Of a DNA stretch of 64,000 nucleotides, positions 59,141-64,000 are shown piece by piece. The first letter of the stretch is position 1. Each line of letters begins with the position of its first letter. A model generated the notes under the pieces. It did no database searches, was not told where the DNA came from, and saw only the letters and a program-made list of their open reading frames with translations. The stretch covers positions 24,109 to 88,108 of the forward strand of contig LNAC01001831.1 in the NCBI GenBank assembly GCA_002007465.1, given 5' to 3'. Both the position numbers and the translations under genes were made by a program. This stretch comes from Ailurus styani. Its lineage: Eukaryota > Chordata > Mammalia > Carnivora > Ailuridae.

Positions 59141-61559
59141 TTTTTTGGTGATCTTGCTATTTATTAATTTTTGTTATTTGGAAATAAACAACTTTTGACT
59201 TTGCTGAAAAAAAAAATAAAGATCCTTCTGTAAATTGATTGGTTTAATCCCTTAAAAGATGTCTACATCACAAAAGACAGAAGACAAATAAATTGGCCAA
59301 CTGTTCTAATTTAAAAAATACATATAAATGCATCATATGATCTTTAATACTATAAAATAAAAAATAGATAAGACTTCATTATGACAATTGTCACTCTATA
59401 TTAGATAGTAGGATCAAAGGTGTTTCCTGAGCCCTTACATTGTCATTGTGTAGGAAAATGTCTCTGTTCTTTGGAGATGCAAAACCCTTAAGAATTCAGG
59501 GTTTTGCTACTCTGAAGCCTGCAACTCTCAAATGGTTCCATAATGGTAATTAAAAAAAATTACATTTGTAATGATTAAGTAAATGTTAGCAAGATGTTAG
59601 CAGATGGTGAATAGAGGTGGAGGTATATAGATATTCATTTTCCTGTTTTAATGACTTTCCTGCTGTAGGTTTTTAACTTTGTCCAAACTGGGTAAAATAA
59701 GCAAAATGATAAGGTAAAATCATTATACATAAGAAATCTAATAGTTTTAACCACATCTCAAGGAGTCATCTGTGCAGCCACGGGGTGGAGACCACCGTGC
59801 CTAGACCAAAAAGATTTTTCCTTTCTAGGGTCTAGTGGTTTTGTGTGTTAAACCTGCTTTTAAAGGTCTTAAAACTTCTACAAGTTGTAATATGCATTTT
59901 GGTCACCTTCAGATCAAATGCTTCAGTGTCTCTGTTTGCCTGTTGTTCCTCTCAACATTTGATAAGTAATAGCACTTTGGTTACAGAACAAATTAAGCCT
60001 TCTGTTATTTCAGGAGAAGACTGTAAACATCATTAGTTACTATTAACAACAACTTCGAGTGGACAGAAAGTGCAGTCAGAAGTTAGGAGTGTTCTCAGTT
60101 GGGCGGTGCAACCAACCCTGGATTTCTTTTTGCTGGAAAGCATTGACTGTGCTCTGAATTCTCTCTGTGGATGATGCAGGATGATCTGTCTCCCTTCAGA
60201 AAGGAGGGAGAGCCCATTTGCTCTCCTACTAGTGTTTCCTACTGACATTATCTCCTCCAGTGAGGACACTGAAAAGGGAAAATTTGTGTCCCTCTGATAA
60301 TCTCCTTTCACTTACAAATAGGTTAGTTACATTGAACTAACCTCACTAGATAAAATGAAGCAGAAAATAGTGAGGGACATTCTAACAGGAGGGAAAGAGC
60401 CACCTTCCCCATGTAGATAATGATTCAAAGCCCCTTAGATTTTTCTCATTCATATTTTTTGCCAACTTCTATGTGTTTTCTACAGTCAATATAGAGTGTT
60501 TTTCCTTTTGTATCACTGTGTATTTGCTGCATTAAAATAAGAGAAAACACTATGCATTGTATTTTATATGTGATTTTATGTAAGAAATAGGAATTTCTTT
60601 TCAACTACTAAGGCAAAGAAACAAAGAGAGAAAACCATTGATAGACATTGGATCTAGAAATAATAATACCACAATCCAATTGTTCTGCCAACATGTCACT
60701 GGGGTAAGCTCTACACAGAGAATATGGCAGGTGAAACTGAAATGCTTATGGGTGTGAGGAAAGTCCTGAATCGGGAAAGCATTAGGCATCTTAAGGGGCA
60801 CCTCTGACCATGTCCCATATTGGAGACTTCTCTTTGGGCTCCAAGTGGATGGGGAAAAATAAAGTCAGAATCTCTGCCTATGCCATCAAAAATAAAATAA
60901 TATTAAGGCTACACACCTATAGCACTGCTTCATAGAAAAAGGGGGGGAAATAGTAATACTGTTGAAGAATGGTGACCTCTTTACTAGACAGTTGGAACTA
61001 AAAGCACAAAGCTTTGGCTTCAAATATTTTTTAAGTCCCAGAGTTAGACAAAGCCAATGGGGACTGCATTCTCACCTCAGTTCTTCCTGGAACTGAATCT
61101 GTTTCCCCATGTGTGCAACCTCAGCCTTCCTCCTTCCCAGGGCTCCACCCTCCTCTATACATACTTTTGGAGTTTTGAGATTCCGCTCTGCAGGCGGGGG
61201 TGATTGTGGGTGGAACCCACCTGACAGGGAGCTGCATGGGATGAGCATGCTGTAGTCAATACTCCAGGTAACTCATCCAACGTTTAAAATTGTATGTAAA
61301 TTAAAAATACAAACTGACTTTTTTAAAAAAACATTTATTCCTGTCAGTAAGGAAAAATTATTTGATTTTGAAATTAAAAAAAAAGTTTCTCAGTGTTTTC
61401 TGTGATGTCTCAGCTAATTCAAAGTGCCCGCTCATTCTGTTTTATGTCATGTTCAGTGTTATGGAAACTGCCAGTATCAGGGACTTAATATTTTCTGAAA
61501 AACCTGTACTTGATCTATTGCTTTAATGTTTATAATTAGATTATTTATTTATTTACTGT
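59141..61559. other. Unique DNA
   Basis: No gene; frames up to 92 codons are without domain. No repeat recognised except short A runs. Confidence 0.4.
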
Positions 61560-61680
61560 TTTCCTGGCTCCCACCTCTAGACATTGTGATTTCATTCTTA
61601 GGTTTCTAACCCTCACTTCGAGAGATTGTTAAAAGTCCCATCAGGCAATTCTAACGTTCAGAAAGTTTTGGAACAACTGA
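61560..61680 (+). mobile_element. Probable MER5A fragment
   Basis: 'ggctcccacctctagacat', 'gttaaaagtcccatcaggca' and 'cagaaagttttgg' follow the 3' half of MER5A. Confidence 0.45.
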
Positions 61681-62567
61681 ATTAGAAAATGGAATTAGTA
61701 TTTATGATTTTTCCTACTGTTGTCATGTAGACATCCACCACAAAGTATTTAAGGATAAAAAGCATTATGTGTTGATTCTATTATATGTGATATATAAATA
61801 TATGTAATACGAAGTAACAAGAGATTGATAAAGCCAATGCGACAAACAGGAATCAATTGGTGAATCTGGGTAAAGCATGTGTGGGAGTCCCAGGTGTTAT
61901 TCTAGCACATTTTCTGTGCCTTTGACATTATATCAAAATGAAAGTTACCAAAAGGAATCTGAACACTCAGCTTCTCAGAGAATATCAGACACACCTTTAC
62001 ATTTTCCTTTCACAATTCAGCAAAAGCTTTTCTCTCTTCTTCTTTTCTTTCACTTTTTTTGTGTTTTAGTCTTAAGCAAGATTATACTTGCTTTTACAGA
62101 TCAGAGACTTCAAAATCTTTTTGAATATTTAAAGCCACTGAGAATGGCTTTAAATTTTTCTAAAGCAATAACATATGCTTTGGGGAAAAAGCTAAAAACT
62201 CCCTTGAAATTTTCGAGGGAAGAGGACTTTGGACCTCGAATTTCATACCCAAAAAGTGAAACAGGGATGATGGTGGATTAAATGTTTTTCAAACATGCAA
62301 GTGCCTTTCAGATCCACAAGGACCAAAATAGCTTGACGTCCCACATACTGTTGTTCTTAGCAAACTACTGTAGTGTGATCTTTGGCAGAGAAGAGCTTAA
62401 GCTCTGAAGGCAGAAGTTCTGGGATTCAGAAAATTCTGCGTCTTCACCTTATAAAACAGCAAAAAGTTGGCCTGCAGTGAGACCCGTGCAGCAGAACAGT
62501 GAGGACCAACAATAAGGGGAAAACACAGTGTTGCGTGATTTCTCTGGCAAGGAGGGGAGTGGAGGAA
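61681..62567. other. Unique DNA, no gene supported
   Basis: A 134-codon plus frame (61877-62281) is the longest here. It has a short hydrophobic stretch but no motif, and no splice or promoter evidence, so it is left out as a gene. Confidence 0.4.
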
Positions 62568-62645
62568 TAACTTGCATTTTTAACAAGTCCCCAGGAGATG
62601 CTGAAGCTGCTGGATCAGGAGCCACACTTTTGCTGGCCACTGTCC
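62568..62645 (+). mobile_element. MER5A 3' fragment
   Basis: 'cttgcatttttaacaagtcc', 'caggagatgctgaagctgct' and 'gagccacactttt' match the right half of MER5A closely. Confidence 0.75.
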
Positions 62646-63519
62646 TACAAAGTCAGGCCTCAGTGGTGGAGGGCTCTTTGCTGGCTGCTGGGGTCCATCA
62701 GCCAGGCTGCAGAAAGGCAAGCCAGGAGAGCCAGAGAAATAGACACCCTCAATGTGGAGGAAGTGCCTGCATAAACACCCAAGCTTTCTTGTCCTAAGGT
62801 AGGAACACTCTGAATCTCCAGGTGGCCTTCCCTGTGTCACTTCACTAATTCTCTACCAATGTTTCTTGAAATAACTTCTCCAAGAAGCAACTTCCACTTG
62901 AATGACTAAGATTCAGCTTGTGGGAGAACCTAAACCATCGTAGTGAGTGCTCAAGACAATTAGTTTAATTAAATGAGTAGAAACACAACTGAAAAAAAAA
63001 TAAACTTCACGGTAGTCCATTAAAATACTTTAATATAGGCAGCTGTTTACTTTTCTTACACACTGTTCAGACACTTTATGTGGTGCCCAAGAATGAACAG
63101 CGATGCTGTATTAGAACCGCATTTTAAAAATGATTTGGAAAGTCATGTGTTTTTCACTTTGATTTATTTCCTTCATTTTGGAAGCTAATTACCAATTTGT
63201 TTCATTGAAATTTGAGGGGCCCTGATTGAGGCAGTTAAATCCCTAGAGAACTGTCACTCTGCCTGCTTCAAGGACTTGTCTGTCAATGGCTATAGGAGAT
63301 GCAGGTTTCACTTTGATGTCTTTTTCTTTCAGCCTGAAGAACCTGCTGAGCTCTTCTGATGGTATTTCAATTATTCAAGACTAATGGAACTTTTTGAGAC
63401 TTTAGTTGACACCTCAAGTAGAGAAGAAAAGAAACCAGAAGTTCTAGAAAGTATAACAATGGAGGCCCTTTAACCCCAAGGGCACTTCCAGGTCTCCTCT
63501 GAGTAGGTTAGTGTATATT
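62646..63519. other. Unique DNA
   Basis: Nothing recognised. Confidence 0.4.
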
Positions 63520-64000
63520 TCTCTGGGGTCATTGCTACCCTTTAGTATTTTGTTCCCTCATCCATCTATTCTTATCTGCATAAAATGACAAGGCAGGAAA
63601 AAACAACACACACACACACAAACAAAAAAAACAACTGGCAGGAATGATGGCTAGGGACCTAATCAATGCGGACATTAGTAATATGACAGAACCAGAGTTC
63701 AGAATGACGATTCTTAAGGTGCTGGCTGGGCTCAAAAAACCATGGAAGATAATAAAGAAGCCCTCTCTAGAGAAATAAAAATCCTTTCTGGAGAAATGAA
63801 AGAACTAAAATCTAACCAAGCTGAAACCAAAAAAGCTACTAATGAGGTGCAATTGAAAATGGAGGCTCTTACTGCTAGGATAAATGAAGCAGAAGACAGA
63901 ATTAGTGATTTAGAAGACAAAATGACAGANAAAGAGGAGGAAAAGAGAGACAAACAACTACTGGACCATGAGGAGAGAATTCGAGAAATAAGTGATACCA
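63520..64000 (+). mobile_element. LINE-1 start with ORF1, runs off the window
   Basis: About 65 bp of probable 5' UTR, then an ORF1 start at 63585 followed by a CA run (63606-63621). The element probably continues beyond 64000. Its left end is not sharply visible. Confidence 0.8.
63585..64000 (+). pseudogene. LINE-1 ORF1 N-terminal part, frameshifted
   Basis: ORF1 encodes the RNA-binding chaperone that coats LINE-1 RNA in cytoplasmic particles. From 63647 one frame reads M-T-E-P-E-F-R-M-T-I-L-K, the conserved carnivore N-terminal region. After the A run at 63734-63739 the coding sense moves to another frame (M-E-D-N-K-E-A onward) and becomes a heptad-rich coiled coil (E-I-K-I-L, L-K-M-E-A-L, I-S-D-L-E-D). 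The A run looks one base short. The CA run near the start also moves the first ATG out of phase. One base is unresolved at 63930. This copy is not translatable as a whole. Confidence 0.82.

Noticed and set aside
61877..62281. 134-codon plus-strand frame
   Set aside because: No conserved motif and no exon signals; average length for chance in AT-rich DNA of this size.

Overview
This is nuclear DNA from a mammal of the order Carnivora, most likely a mustelid (weasel, mink, ferret, otter or badger group). The main evidence is 23 copies of a tRNA-Lys-derived CAN-SINE, 11 on the plus strand and 12 on the minus strand. Many carry the tail wording I associate with mustelids (a run reading roughly 'gcctgcctctctgcctacttgt', then AATAAA repeats). 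Carnivore-type LINE-1 3' ends, MER5A, MER20, MLT1-like LTRs and LINE-2 remnants fit this. I found no host protein-coding exon and no host RNA gene. The DNA is AT-rich and reads as intergenic or deep intronic. The reading frames that can be explained are parts of transposable elements.

Layout. 1-8 kb: unique DNA, two LINE-2 remnants, three SINEs, and an unusual cluster of three perfect local duplications at 1158-2414. 8,668-15,617: an endogenous betaretrovirus-like provirus with two 760-bp LTRs, a 6-bp target duplication (CAATCC), a tRNA-Lys3-like primer site, and broken gag, pol and env. Protease, reverse transcriptase and most of env SU are missing. About 2.1 kb of unassigned sequence lies where gag-pol should be, and a 310-bp noncoding block occurs twice inside. 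15.6-38 kb: mostly unique sequence with SINEs, LINE-1 3' ends, one clear MLT1-type LTR (21.4 kb) and a MER5A cluster (34.9-36.1 kb). 38-41 kb: antisense fragments of an old LINE-1 with later SINEs in it. 44.7-45.4 kb: an assembly gap inside an antisense LINE-1 3' end, flanked by CTTT microsatellites. 47.3-47.9 kb: a young antisense LINE-1 3' end with a 15-bp target duplication. 49-63 kb: SINEs, MER20, LINE-1 and LINE-2 fragments and unique DNA. From about 63.5 kb to the end: the start of a LINE-1 on the plus strand, with part of ORF1.

The elements can be ordered by nesting. Ancient LINE-2, MER5A, MER20 and old LINE-1 came first. The provirus came later: I count about 31 differences over 760 bp between its LTRs, roughly 4%. 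Two CAN-SINEs then landed inside the provirus, one in the 5' LTR and one in the second 310-bp block. All homology calls are from reading the sequence; no database was searched.
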